Of a stretch of DNA of 64,000 nt, positions 46,177-57,121 are shown piece by piece (within the stretch, counting starts at the first letter, position 1; each line of letters opens with the position of its first letter). A program made the translations under genes and the position numbers. The notes beneath the pieces are model-generated. The model ran no database searches. It was not told the DNA's origin and was given only the letters and a program-made list of their open reading frames with translations. The DNA is from Lepraria neglecta (taxonomy: Eukaryota; Ascomycota; Lecanoromycetes; Lecanorales; Stereocaulaceae). The stretch is from positions 3,472,001 to 3,536,000 of the forward strand of contig CM065649.1 in NCBI GenBank assembly GCA_033220425.1, in the 5' to 3' direction.

Positions 46177-46700
46177 TGTTGAATTATAAGCTTACATAGC
46201 TTTATCTGGTGACAAAGTGCTAGCACATATGAGAGCTGGCTGTTCAACACAGTCCTGAGAGGCAGGAATGATGAGTTGGAAAAGTTTGCATGTCTCGGAT
46301 GGTTCCAAGGCATTTTTGCAATGAGCCTGTTTTCATGCTTTCTGCGATACGACTGTTTCATGCTTTTCATGCGATAAGCCTTGTATCATGTTTCATGCGA
46401 TAGGCCTTGTATCATGCTTCATGCGATACGCCTTGTATCATGCTTCATGCGATACGCCTTGTATCATGTTTTATGCGATACGCCTTGTATCATGCTTCAT
46501 GCGATGGCTTGGCTATGGGGCATATATAGACAGTCCTGCACCAAGGAGAACTCAGCAAGTCAAATATTCATCTCAACCAATTGACATCGGATATTCTACT
46601 AGTTACTTCGCTCTGACAGATCGATCATAGTACCTTTACCCTTCCAATCACCTTTCTAGCTCTGCTTAGTCAGTATACCCCAAGGTAGCCTGCGCTAACA
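46177..46700 (+). repeat. 3' LTR-A of Ca
   Basis: 524 bp, ending GCGCTAACA. It is closer to the 3' LTR of Cb than to its own 5' LTR. Confidence 0.93.
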
Positions 46701-47101
46701 TATAGAATAAGCGATATATAGTCATTTTTACGGTAATCTTCTGTGAAGATTACGGGCACTTACTTGTAATATATAAATAGGTCTAAATATCGGCTATTTA
46801 CTAGGTTCGAGTTCGATCTTATAATCCTATAGCTGGTACCTAGGTAATACTTCTGTATTCGTCTCTTCCTCGAATAAGTATACCTACTTACTATACTCCT
46901 AATGGATAGAGGGTATATTAGTTCCTCCTCTAACTCTTACTTTATTATCCTGCTAACCTTTACTAGTAACTATAGAGTCGGACTATATTTTAGTACTATC
47001 CTTATATAAAGCTAAGGTAATATATACCTCGACCGGTCTTCGATTTAACTTCTTATCTACTATTAAACGCTGCTGATACGTAGGTATAATCCTAGTAATA
47101 T
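46701..47101 (-). mobile_element. Gypsy fragment, reversed
   Basis: About 46,770-47,101 is the reverse complement of roughly 33,085-33,410 in the Gypsy element (between protease and RT), with many transitions. The first 70 bp are more diverged. No LTR is attached. It stops exactly where LTR-B begins. Confidence 0.75.
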
Positions 47102-47193
47102 TGTTGAAAAGACTTCAAAAACGCAGGCCACCTTATGGTATACTGACTGAGTAGAGCTAGAAAGGTAATAGGTAGATAAGGACACTAAGAACC

Positions 47194-47640
47194 TGTTAGC
47201 GCAGGCCACCTTGGGGTATACTGACTAAGCAGAGCTAGAAAGGTGATTGGAAGGGTAAAGGTACTATGATCGATCTGTCAGAGCGAAGTAACTAGTAGAA
47301 TATCCGATGTCAATTGGTTGAGATGAATATTTGACTTGCTGAGTTCTCCTTGGTGCAGGACTGTCTATATATGCCCCATAGCCAAGCCATCGCATAAAAC
47401 ATGATACAAGGCGTATCGCATGAAACATGATACAAGGCTTATCGCATGAAAAGCATGAAACAGGCGCATCGCAGAAAAGCATGAAAACAGGCTCATTGCA
47501 AAAATGCCTTGGAACCATCCGAGACATCCAAACTTTTCCAACTCATCATTCCTGCCTCTCAGGACTGTGTTGAACAGCCAGCTCTCATATGTGCCAGCAC
47601 TTTGTCACCAGATAAAGCTATGTAAGCTTATAATTCAACA
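47194..47640 (-). mobile_element. Solo LTR-A in LTR-B copy 2
   Basis: 447 bp, reversed, with perfect duplication GAACC (47,189-47,193 and 47,641-47,645). It is one of the short LTR-A versions with few 26 bp units. Confidence 0.95.
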
Positions 47641-47879
47641 GAACCGATATATCAGAGCGAAGCAAATAGTAGGATATCCAATATCGATTCATTGAAATAC
47701 CCTGAAGATTAATATTTAACTTAGTGAGCTCTCCTAGGTGTAGAGCCCTCTACATATGCCCCAGAGCCAAGCCTTTACATAGAATAAGCTTTCCGCATGA
47801 AAAGCATGAAACAAGCGTATCACATAAAACATGATACAAGGCGTATCGCATGAGCCATTAGATAGGCGTACCGCACGGT

Positions 47880-48909
47880 CCACCGGATTGCTCATTCGCA
47901 GATGGCGATATGGCGATGGATTGCCTATTCGACAGATGGTGAGATGGCACCGGATGGCTCATTCGCAGATGGCGATATGGCATACACTGCCTACGATGCA
48001 CATGGCGATATGGCGGCGGATTGCCCATTCGCACATGGCGATATGGCGATGGACTGCCTATTCGACACATGGCGATATGGCACCGGATTGCCTATTCGAC
48101 ACATGGTGAGATGGCACCGGATTGCTCATTCACACATGGCGATATGGCGATAGACTGCCTATTCGCACATGGCGATATGGCGCTGGACTGCCTATTCGAC
48201 ACATGGCGATATGGCGCTGGATTGCCTATTCGACACATGGCGATATGGTGCTGGATTGCCTATTCGACACATGGCGATATGGTGCTGGATTGCCTATTCG
48301 ACACATGGCGATATGGCATACACTGCCTATGATGCACATGGCGATATGGCGGCGGATTGCCTATTCGACACATGGCGATATGGCACCGGGTGGCTCATTG
48401 GCACATGGCGATATGGCGCTGGATTACCTGTTCGACACATGGCGATATGGCACCGGATTGCCTATTCGACACATGGCGATATGGAACCGGATTGCCTATT
48501 CGCACATGGAGATATGGCACCGGGTTGCCTATTCGCAGATAGCGATATGGCGGTCAGGTTGCCTATTCGCACACGGCGATATGGCGATGGATTGCCTATT
48601 CGACACATGGCGATATGGCGGTGGATTACCTATTCGCGCATGGCGATATGGCACCAGATTGCCTATTCGACACATGGCGATATGGCACCGGATTGCCTAT
48701 TCGACACATGGCGATATGGCACCGGATTGCCTATTCGACGCATGGCGATATGGCACCAGATTGCCTATTCGACACATGGCGATATGGCACCGGATTGCCT
48801 ATTCGACACATGGAGATATGGCGGTGGATTACCTATTCGCACATGGCGATATGGCACCGGATTGCCTATTCGACACATGGCGATATGGCACCGGATTGCC
48901 TATTCGCAG
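47880..48909. repeat. 33/34 bp minisatellite, first half (LTR-B copy 2)
   Basis: About 30 units of the type ATGGCGATATGGCACCGGAT + TGCCTATTCGACAC or TGCCTATTCGCAC. It is continuous with 49,355-50,180 once the solo LTR is removed. As in the other array, all three forward frames stay open, giving spurious ORFs of up to 266 codons. Confidence 0.9.
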
Positions 48910-49354
48910 TGTTGAATTATAAGCTTACATAGCTTTATCTGGTGACAAAGTGCTGGCACATATGAGAGCTGGGCTGTTCAACACAGTCCTGAGAGGCAGG
49001 AATGATGAGTTGGAAAAGTTTGGATGTCTCGGATGGTTCCAAGGCATTTTTGCAATGAGCCTGTTTTCATGCTTTCTGCGATGCGCCTGTATCATGCTTC
49101 ATGCGATACGCCTTGTATCATGTTTTATGCGATACGCCTTGTATCATGTTTTATGCGATGGCTTGGCTATGGGGCATATATAGACAGTCCTGCACCAAGG
49201 AGAACTCAGCAAGTCAAATATTCATCTCAACCAATTGACATGGGATATTCTACTAGTTACTTCGCTCTGACAGATCGATCATAGTACCTTTACCCTTCCA
49301 ATCACCTTTCTAGCTCTGCTTAGTCAGCATACTCTAAGGTGGTCTGCGCTAACA
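48910..49354 (+). mobile_element. Solo LTR-A inside the minisatellite
   Basis: 445 bp with perfect duplication CGCAG (48,905-48,909 and 49,355-49,359). The CGCAG comes from a minisatellite unit. Confidence 0.95.
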
Positions 49355-50180
49355 CGCAGATGGCGATATGACGATGGACTGCCTATTCGACACATGGCGA
49401 TATGGCACCGGATTGCCTATTCGCAGATGGCGATATGGCGATGGACTGCCTATTCGACACATGGCGATATGGAACCGGATTGCCTATTCGCACATGGAGA
49501 TATGGCACCGGGTTGCCTATTCGCAGATGGCGATATGGCGATGGACTGCCTATTCGACACATGGCGATATGGCACCGGATTACCTATTCGCGGATGGCGA
49601 TATGGCGGCAGGTTGCCTATTCGACACATGGCGATATGGCACCGGATTGCCTATTCGCAGATGGCGATATGGCGATGGACTGCCTATTCGACACATGGCG
49701 ATATGGCACCGGATTGCCTATTCGCAGATGGCGATATGGCGATGGACTGCCTATTCGACACATGGCGATATGGCCCCGGATTGCCTATTCGCAGATGGCG
49801 ATATGGCGATGGACTGCCTATTCGACACATGGCGATATGGCACCGGATTGCCTATTCGCAGATGGCGATATGGCGATGGACTGCCTATTCGACACATGGC
49901 GATATGGCACCGGATTGCCTATTCGCAGATGGCGATATGGCGATGGACTGCCTATTCGACACATGGCGATATGGCATCGGATTGCCTATTCGCACATGGC
50001 GATATGGCGGCGGATTGCCCATTCGCACATGGCGATATGGCATACACTGCCTATGACGCACATGGCGATATGGCGGCGGATTGCCTATCCGCACATGGCG
50101 ATATGGCGGTGGATTGCCTGTTCGACACATGGCGGCATGGCACCGGATTGCCTATTCGCAGACGGCGATATGGCGGTCAG
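49355..50180. repeat. 33/34 bp minisatellite, second half (LTR-B copy 2)
   Basis: About 25 units. Much of it alternates a CACCGGAT unit ending CGCAG with a GATGGACT unit ending CGACAC, giving a 67 bp higher-order period that is very regular from 49,630 to 49,980. Confidence 0.9.
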
Positions 50181-50315
50181 TATCCTGGAACCATCCGAAA
50201 CATGCAAAGCTTCAAAGATTATTTCCGCATCCTAGAGCTGTCTACATAGCCAGCTCTCATGTATACCAAAACCGTTGCCATTATGTAAAGCTATAGATAA
50301 GCTTATAATTCAACA

Positions 50316-50369
50316 ATAACTATAAGAAAAGAAAGAATATTCCTTAACTAAAAGAAGGGGATAAAGTAG
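50316..50369 (+). mobile_element. Short Gypsy fragment
   Basis: Matches about 36,194-36,246 of the Gypsy element (AAGAAAAGAAAGAATATTCC and following), between integrase and chromodomain. It marks the last recognised repeat before the gene region. Confidence 0.7.
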
Positions 50370-50713
50370 AACAACTACTGAGGATGTTAGAAGACAGAGC
50401 AGAACATGTCAGCCACACTGGCGCACTTGGCAGGAGTTAATTCAGACGGATGACTAAGCTTAGCTACATATAGACTGGGGCTTTCTACTTGAGTAGCCTT
50501 GACGGCTATAATTCCAATTAGATAGCCTTGGCAGCTTTAGTCTAGCGCTGAGTGCTCGACGGCGTTTGTGTAAAGCTACGAAAATTCCCATCACCCCATT
50601 GCGCTTACCATCGCCGATTGACCCTCTTCCTCCCAATAAACCGAATTCCGAGCATTGTAGTTGCTCCCCACCATCGCCCACCATAACCGAGCTAACACCC
50701 GTCCTGCAAATTG
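50370..50713. other. Border sequence, no gene recognised
   Basis: Composition changes here from RIP-like to ordinary. A 92-codon minus-strand frame lies downstream of the secreted-protein relic but resembles nothing and is probably its 3' flank. Confidence 0.4.
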
Positions 50714-51203
50714 CTAAACACTGACACCCTGCGTCCACAACACTAGAACTCGTCCCTCATTCCCAGTAGGATCACTACTCTGAAGCTTCCTCAACTTCCC
50801 ACTCGCCGCCGACCCCAAGCTCCCCAGCCCCGAAGCAATCGATCCAGCGTCACTCCCTCCCCCGGAGCCAAAATAATACTCGCTATTCCCCGTACTCCCC
50901 ACCCTACTCGCACCGCCACTAGTAGAGCTATCGCTGCTGCTCGTGTCAGATTAGTCTGCCCATTGGCCAACACACTTGAACGTTCCATCGCCCCAGCTGA
51001 CACAAAGGAGGCAACCAGGGTTTACATTTTGGCATGACTCGTCTTGGTCAGGGCTTTCGCTGGTGGCAGGCGTAGTCTATGCAGGTGTGGCGTTTGGTTA
51101 GGAGGTAGGGGATGTTGGGAGTGCTGTGTTCGGTCAGCAAGGCATGGGTGAGAGGGGAGAGGAGGAGGAGCAGGAGCGGAAGAGCGGTGGTGGGGAATTG
51201 CAT
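50714..51203 (-). pseudogene. Small secreted Cys- and Ser-rich protein, broken
   Basis: From ATG 51,203 the frame gives a clear signal peptide (MQFPTTALPLLLLLLSPLTH) and a short mature start with TCIDYAC. The coding sense then continues in the next frame (shift near 51,061-51,075): DESCQNVNPGCLLCVSWGDG, KCVGQW, then a TAA at 50,951-50,953, then a Ser/Gly-rich tail (SDTSSSDSSTSGG, GSTGNSEYYFGSGGG) to a stop at 50,714. The signal peptide, five or more Cys and Ser/Gly tail suggest a secreted or wall-attached protein. The TAA fits a CAA-to-TAA RIP change; the frame shift does not. No splice signals explain the shift. The family is unknown. Confidence 0.5.
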
Positions 51204-52485
51204 TTGAGTTGGTGTCGGACGTAATTTTGGTGGCCCTCTTGAGTTGTTGCAGATTCTTGGGGCGGTGGAGGGTGTATCTCTGCTGGCAGTATTGCGACCT
51301 TCTTATAGGCTGGATCTATAGAATATGCTTCGAAAGACAGCCTCCTTGTAACACCACTCGTGGGAGGCCCTGCTTCAAGTAGACAGGTCGGAGGGTTTCT
51401 CATCAGGCAGATGGTTTATGCTTTTCAAGGATTCGAATCCATGGAGCTCTGGATGCATTGGCGTACTTGGTAACAATGCCAAGAATGTGCTACTTCTTGT
51501 ATGAAGATTGCGGTTGTGATTGTCTCGAAGGTGCCAAGGTCATCGGAACCGCCTCTAACCATGCGATCCCGAGGACGCCAGCAACACCGGTGTGGCGAGA
51601 AAGTGGGATGAGTAGGGTAAACGTCGGTGACGAGCAGGCGGCTTGAGCGTTCTCACATCCGAGGATCTGGGCTTCCTGTGTGTGTATGGGGTCAGAATGG
51701 CCATGAATCCGCCGAACAACGGAGATAACACTTTCGCGAAGCGGGTCGCCATACATCAACTCACAGAACTCGCAAGCCGGTGTCGGCACGATGAATATCA
51801 AACATGCGCATCCCTTCAGCTATGATGTCCCTTTTTGCCAGTGGATCCTGTGTTGTCTTCTAATGCGATAGGAATTAAAATGTGTGTGCTTCTTCAGCAA
51901 AGCCGCTGCTGTGCTGTAGTGTAGCCGACTAGTTTCAGTTTCGGAAGTCGCGTGCAAGGGCATTACCCGACCCGAACAAGAGGCCAATGCATTTGTATTC
52001 CGATGACATGGGCCTAGATTGTAGGGAACATCAGTGATAAAATGCAACCTCGAAGCATTGGACGTAGCGTATAGTAGCGGAGAAGACATCGTTACTGAAG
52101 AGAATGATTTAGGACCTCCTTGACCCCTACAGCCCATAGTAAAGCGGCATGAGGTGGAAAGTCATCGGAAACTCAGAGGGAAGGTAGAAACGGGGCAGGC
52201 GAGGCCATGCAACCTGAAGCAGGAAGCGACAGATTCATGCGCTGGCAGAGGTGTCGAGTTGAAGTGGTTGGTGGAGTAACAGCAGTCGCTGTCGCACCAA
52301 AGGGAAGCATTAGTACAACCATCACATTCTGGACATTGCTGAGTTACATCGTTTCGTATAGATGGCGAAACCCCCGCAGCAATGAGTATGTGTCGAAATA
52401 TCTCATTCTCGAAGGGCCGCCGCAAAGAGCTTAAAACGTTGTATTCAAAATATTCTATAAGATCAAAACCCCTATCCACGAGTCC
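51204..52485. other. Intergenic, no gene recognised
   Basis: Short open frames on both strands (for example minus 51,490-51,801 and 52,162-52,479) show no recognisable motif, no splice-linked continuation and no consistent coding sense. It may contain the promoter of the secreted-protein relic and the 3' flank of PNS1. Confidence 0.45.
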
Positions 52486-54235
52486 CTAGGCATGAATCAT
52501 CTGTTGCACCTTCGGGTAAACCCTCACTATTCGGTCGTAGAACTCAGGGTGGTCCCTCATCCGCACGTCCGCGTCCCAAGCTGCGGCCACGAAAAATAGT
52601 ATCCACACCGCTATCGATAGGAGTCATGAAGGTCTGGCAAACTTGCAGTCCAATGAGGAACGAGAAGGCCGTAACCACAGGCGTGAAGGTTACCCCATCG
52701 TTACATTGGGGCTTCGTGAATTGTAGGTACAAGTAGGCGAGGAAAGCGCAGAGATACGCAACAAATGTTGAGCTCATTGTAAGGACTGGGCCGATCAAGC
52801 AATCGTTACTAGGGCGTCGATGCCGCGATTCTTTATCATGGTCCATGCATCCTTGGCTGCGGGGGTACACGCCTTTCCATACAAGGCAATGTGCGTAGCG
52901 GTTGAAGAATCTATATCCAATCATTAGCAAAAGATCAATCAAACAGTCAATTTCTTAGAAGTCTTACTGTACCGCCCAATCTATCAAACCAATAATACAG
53001 CTAAGGAGGCAGAACGCGATAGATGCCACCATTTTCCCGCCTTGGGCTTCCTGCTGCTGTGCGATGCTGACCTCTTGACGAATCATGTTGATAATTGCAA
53101 CCACCAACCATCAGAAACTGATACTGCCGAAGGAGTATGCGAAAGCCCCCCTAGCTGCTCCCCTCGTAGCACCACTGGGCATGCCTCCAGGCTTGCCAGC
53201 GCAGAAGAACCACGGCCCGTAAACACCAGCCACAATAGAGTGCATAGTGTTCTTTAATCACTCGGTGATCCAGTACCCAGCGAGCGCAACAAACACAATC
53301 AAACCGATGACCTTAGCCGACGAGCAACCTCCCGCACCAATGCTCCCACTACCTGTAGTACAAGAAGGGTTGGACCTGCCTCCGCTGGGCTTATATTTGA
53401 CATAAATAGCCACGAGTGTGAGGGAGAACCAAGCACCAAAAGCCACCGATGCGATACCACCAATAGCGCTGACTAGGAAGACGTGCCCAAACGATTTCGC
53501 CACATCCATAGTCTGCTGCAGCATGACCACGCTGAACAGGATCCTGGGTATCCAGTTTACGAAGCAGATGGTGGAAAAGATACTGAAAACGGTAAACACC
53601 ACCGCAGCCTAATAGTAGTGTTCCACGAAGTAGTAGACTGCTGTTCCAATGCCGAAGACAATATGTAAGATACCCGTTATCCAAATGAACTGTTTCGTAA
53701 AAGTCCGAGCAAGTGTGACGTAGCCCCAGGACAAGACTAAAGCGACGACGGGGACGAAGACGAAAAGTACAACGGTGTTGGTATTGAGAGAGAAGGTCTT
53801 GCCCGAGTTGTAGATGCCGCCCCCGCTGAAGGACTTGTTGGACGAGTAACCTTCTAGAGATATGCCAGAGACGGCAGCAAAGCTGAGGAAGGTGAAGATG
53901 AGCTGTAGAGCGTTAGACTTCGCGGTGCATTTATAGGAGATGATGCAATGGGATGTACGAGAATGCCAGCCCATATGTCATTGTACTCAGGCTTGTCGAG
54001 CTTGAATGCCTGATCGAAAGTCTGCTTCCCTCCTACTGTCATCGGCGGCACACCATCGTTCTGGAAATTTCGGCCGTAGTCCGGAGGTAGTTGCTAGTAT
54101 TTCATTGCATGGTCGTTCTGATACCTATTGTTGCCTGATTTGGGAAGGGTATTGCATCTGTGGTGGAGGCGCGTAATTGGCTTGATTCCCGGCTCCTTCA
54201 TCGTAGTAACTGTCTGCAGCCCCTTGGGTTGCCAT
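52486..54235 (-). pseudogene. PNS1: PNS1-like choline-transporter-like protein, decayed
   Basis: The protein belongs to the choline transporter-like (CTL/PNS1) family of multi-pass plasma membrane proteins. The start (MATQGAADSYYDEGAG, ATG 54,235), Pro/Gln-rich head, FDQAFKLDKPEYNDIWAGIL, AAVSGISLEGYSS, FTKQFIWITGILHIVF, WIPRILFSVVMLQQTMD, GHVFLVSAIGG, GGCSSAKVIGLIVFVALAGY, AGKPGGMPSGATRGA, NDCLIGPVLTMSSTFVAY and the end VYPKVQQMIHA follow the family in order. Two introns are preserved (53,903-53,958 with CTAAC branch site; 52,911-52,967). Lesions: frame shift and TAG at 54,094, TAG 53,609, TGA 53,258, TGA 53,111, shifts near 52,885, 52,812 and 52,590. Several stops are CAG/TGG changes of RIP type. 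Not functional here; an intact paralog would be expected elsewhere. Confidence 0.88.
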
Positions 54236-55163
54236 CTTCAGACGGCGGTGGGGAGAGCACGAAGCTCGGAGGTTGAGATGAAGCTGGCCGAGTCTCTGAG
54301 TTACATACACGATAGATTTCAGCGAAGGCAAGGGTACTCTAGCCTTTCTTTGCGACTGTAATGGTCGTTGTCGTTGTCGCGTGTAGTTGTGGTTGCGATG
54401 GTAGGACGGTAGGCGAGCAATCTCGATCTGAACCAAATTCAAGATATTTACTAGCGTACAATATGCATCTAGTAAAGTCTATAATTTTGGAAGTTTAGAC
54501 CCTAGACCTTTTGAAGGCTTGAAAACGCAGATCTCATCATTTTTGAAATCGTCCCCGCTTTTCCTCTCGACAATATAAAAAGATTACAAGTTCATCTTTA
54601 AAACTAGGATTACAAAGGGTTCAACGCGCTTCGTCGGACATGCCTCCGCTTTGGTTGAACTTGAGGCGTTCTTAGGCGTTTTGGTGCCTGCACACCCTTG
54701 TACTTGATTGGGAGTCTTGGTAGTATTGATTCGTTCGTGGGAAGTCAAGTCTTGAGAGATAAGTTTGTAGATTAGGATGCAATGAGATCCAAACATTTCG
54801 ACTTTCCAACGCAGGATTTGATTGCTGAATAGGTATAAGCTAGAAATCAAGCTATCTCATGGCTGCCATTGCGCGTTGCTGAGCAATGCCGCCGTCGTCG
54901 AGACGAATGTCCTCCAATGTGCACTGCAATCCTTTCATTATAGCGCCTAGTTCATGTCATACGTCACTCATCAATCAATGTATCCAAGCCGTGCCCCTTT
55001 CATCCCAGCCTACTCGTAATTTTCGACCGGGAACGGCGATAGGCCGTCCCTCTCGCTAGGACGTCTAGGATCCGGCACATAGCAACCGTCGGTGTCTATA
55101 CCCGTATGGGCCTATTGGACCAGCCCGCAAATGTGTTCATACAGAATTTCAACGCTAATCCGA
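54236..55163. other. Intergenic between PNS1 relic and PAS gene
   Basis: No gene recognised. Contains the 5' flank of the PNS1 relic and the 3' flank of the PAS gene. An 88-codon minus frame at 54,584-54,850 has no recognisable motif. Confidence 0.45.
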
Positions 55164-57121
55164 CTACCGCATATCAAAGTCATGATCAAAGGCCTTGTTG
55201 CTCTGGTTAGGCTGCCGCGAGATGTCCCACACCCTCCCCTGCTCCGACGTCTGCATCCAGGATCCATGAGTTTGGGACTGATTACTATAACCGGTTCTTT
55301 GCTTGCTATTGAAATAGCCGTTTGTCTGTATCGTGCTGGTGTTATTGGTTTGTGCAGGGTCGTTATAGCCATTGGATCCATTCGCGTGAGCGTAAGGATT
55401 TACCTGGGGGCTATTACTGTAAGTATGACCATGGGTATCAGCCATTTCATACTGACTTTGATAGTCATTGTTGGGCTCATTATTTTGACCATTGGTCAAG
55501 AATCCGTTGAGGGTCGGTCGTTCAATTTCAGGCCCTGCATTAGAATTCGGATCCCATATGGGCAGACCTCCGGGAGGTTGAGATTCACCCGTTGGTATTC
55601 CTCGCGCGTACTGTTCAAGCGAACCATTGATACCGGTAAGTGACCATGCAAAGACCACAACTTCCCGAATCGAATTCATGAAGTCCTCTGTAGCTGGACC
55701 ATTGGTAGCAGCGATGTTCGCTCGCGTGGCAGTAGGATGCACTGGAGCTTCTGGGGGCTGCTGAAGATGCGGGAGCAAGTATTGCTGCTGATCCCCCAGT
55801 TTCGGTAGGATAGGATCGCTGGCCCAGGGCGAAGCAAAAAAGCCATTGGCATAAGGGTTCTTTTCCGCTGCTGACGTTGGTTGAGAAACTTGAGGAACAA
55901 AAGGTTTAGCGCGGCGAAGTATGACAACCAGGCCATCAGATGTGCATGAAACTACTGCTTCGAGCTCGACCTGAGAGGGCCCGAGTAACCAAGGCGCACC
56001 AGAGACTTGTGAATCATCGGGAGTAGATATAGATGAAGTTCTTGACTGGCTGATTGCTGGCCGATCAAAAATGGTGTCGCTATTACTCGGAGCTATGTCA
56101 GTGCTGTTGCCGGACGACGATCGGGAGTTAGGATCTAGATGATCATGCTGCAAATGACTCTGATCTCGGTCGACAGATGATCTCATAGAATTAGATGTGT
56201 CGCTGGCAACAGCATTCTCAGTCCCGTCGTGCTCCAGGAGCTCGGAAAGGTGTACTCCACCCGTCTCGTCTTCGTCGCCACTGCTATGGGCATCGCTAAT
56301 ATGATCATCGGCATTCACCCTGTCATCCTGGCGTGGATCTCGGAACCAGAAGCGAAGGTAAGCAATAGAGTCGTTAGCTTTTGCGCTCTCCAAACACTTG
56401 ACAGCTTCTCGTAGGCAATTTTCTTGAATGCAGAAGTAAAAGCTCTTGCCAGTGAGTTCCTGGGCAGAGATCCCAAGCGCGTCAACCAGACCGTTCGTAG
56501 CATACATTATCGTCAACGTCCGCGAGAATCGATTGAGGAAGAGAGCTGCTCTGGGTTCGTGGACGAGGGTTCGACTGGGTTTCGAAAACTTTTGAGAAAT
56601 GTACGAAAGCATATGGTATCGTGGATCTCGTGGCGAAGAGGAAAACAGCTGGCGTATGATGGGAGCTTCTTTGGCACGTACTATCGAGGATTAGAGACTG
56701 AATGGTGCATGCCGTAGAAGTACTAGAGGGAAGAACTACTTACTCTGGCTTTTTATGCCTCTTCGATAGACACTTGTGCACCCCACAAGCACATCGTGTA
56801 CGATCGTGAACACACATTCACAGCCTACCCACCGCCCATCCTTATTTTTGATCTGGCAATAGTTGAGAACGGCGGCCTTGTCCAACTGCACACCTCGGCC
56901 ATGTATAGCCCTGGCGAAGGGAATCTCATCAGGGTGAAAATACTCCCAGCATGATTTTCCAATGACCTCTTGCGGTGTGTATCCTAGAATGTCCTCGACA
57001 GATGATGACACGTAGAGCAACCGAGCGTCAAGGGACAGGTCTAGAGATCACCGCTTAGCGAGTACACCCTTCTTGAGCTTAAATTGGACTCACCATGTAT
57101 TGTGATGAATGTGGTTTCCAT
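55164..57121 (-). CDS. PAS-domain protein (fungal signalling family)
   Basis: PAS domains sense small molecules, redox state or light, or bind partner proteins. Three exons: ATG 57,121 to 57,094, intron 57,041-57,093, exon to 56,744, intron 56,681-56,743, final exon to the stop at 55,164. Splicing joins METTFITIHDLSLDARLLYV in frame and then SQIRAKEAPIIRQLFSSSPR. The first PAS domain includes VEDILGYTPQEVIGKSCWEY and FHPDEIPFAR. A second PAS-like part follows: RTLTIMYATNGLVDALGIS, GKSFYFCIQENCL, AYLRFWFRDPRQDD. After it come a long acidic/Ser-rich linker, a conserved SLEQYARGIPTGESQPPGGL segment and an Asn/Gln-rich tail. No GATA finger or kinase domain is seen, so white-collar identity is not supported. 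The reading frame is intact. The extreme C-terminus could hold an extra intron. A long 3.2 kb upstream region is typical of regulators. Confidence 0.85.

Larger units (their letters stand above)
41405..46700 (+). mobile_element. Copia element Ca, nearly complete
   Basis: 5.3 kb with LTRs of 499 bp (5') and 524 bp (3'), primer site, one gag-pol frame with two stops and polypurine tract. The left flank is repeat X (equivalent to about 6,187 in the left arm); the right flank is a reversed Gypsy fragment. The flanking 5-mers (AGTAT and TATAG) do not match, and the two LTRs differ, so the copy is probably a recombinant rather than a simple insertion. Confidence 0.93.
47102..50315 (-). mobile_element. 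LTR-B copy 2, reversed and interrupted
   Basis: Begins TGTTGAAAAGACTTC and ends AAGCTTATAATTCAACA on the plus strand, the reverse complement of the copy at 13,995-15,686. Removing two solo LTR-A insertions (47,194-47,640 and 48,910-49,354, plus their duplicated 5-mers) leaves about 2.3 kb, of which about 1.85 kb is minisatellite. The flanks are Gypsy fragments in opposite orientations (46,701-47,101 and 50,316-50,369), and no target duplication is seen. Confidence 0.85.

Noticed and set aside
55092-55643. 183-codon plus-strand ORF opposite the PAS gene
   Set aside because: Antisense shadow of the Asn/Gln-rich tail of the PAS protein. The sense strand has conserved segments and valid introns.
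55164-57121. White-collar-1-like photoreceptor
   Set aside because: No LOV-type GxNCRFLQ flavin-binding motif and no GATA zinc finger; only PAS-type segments.
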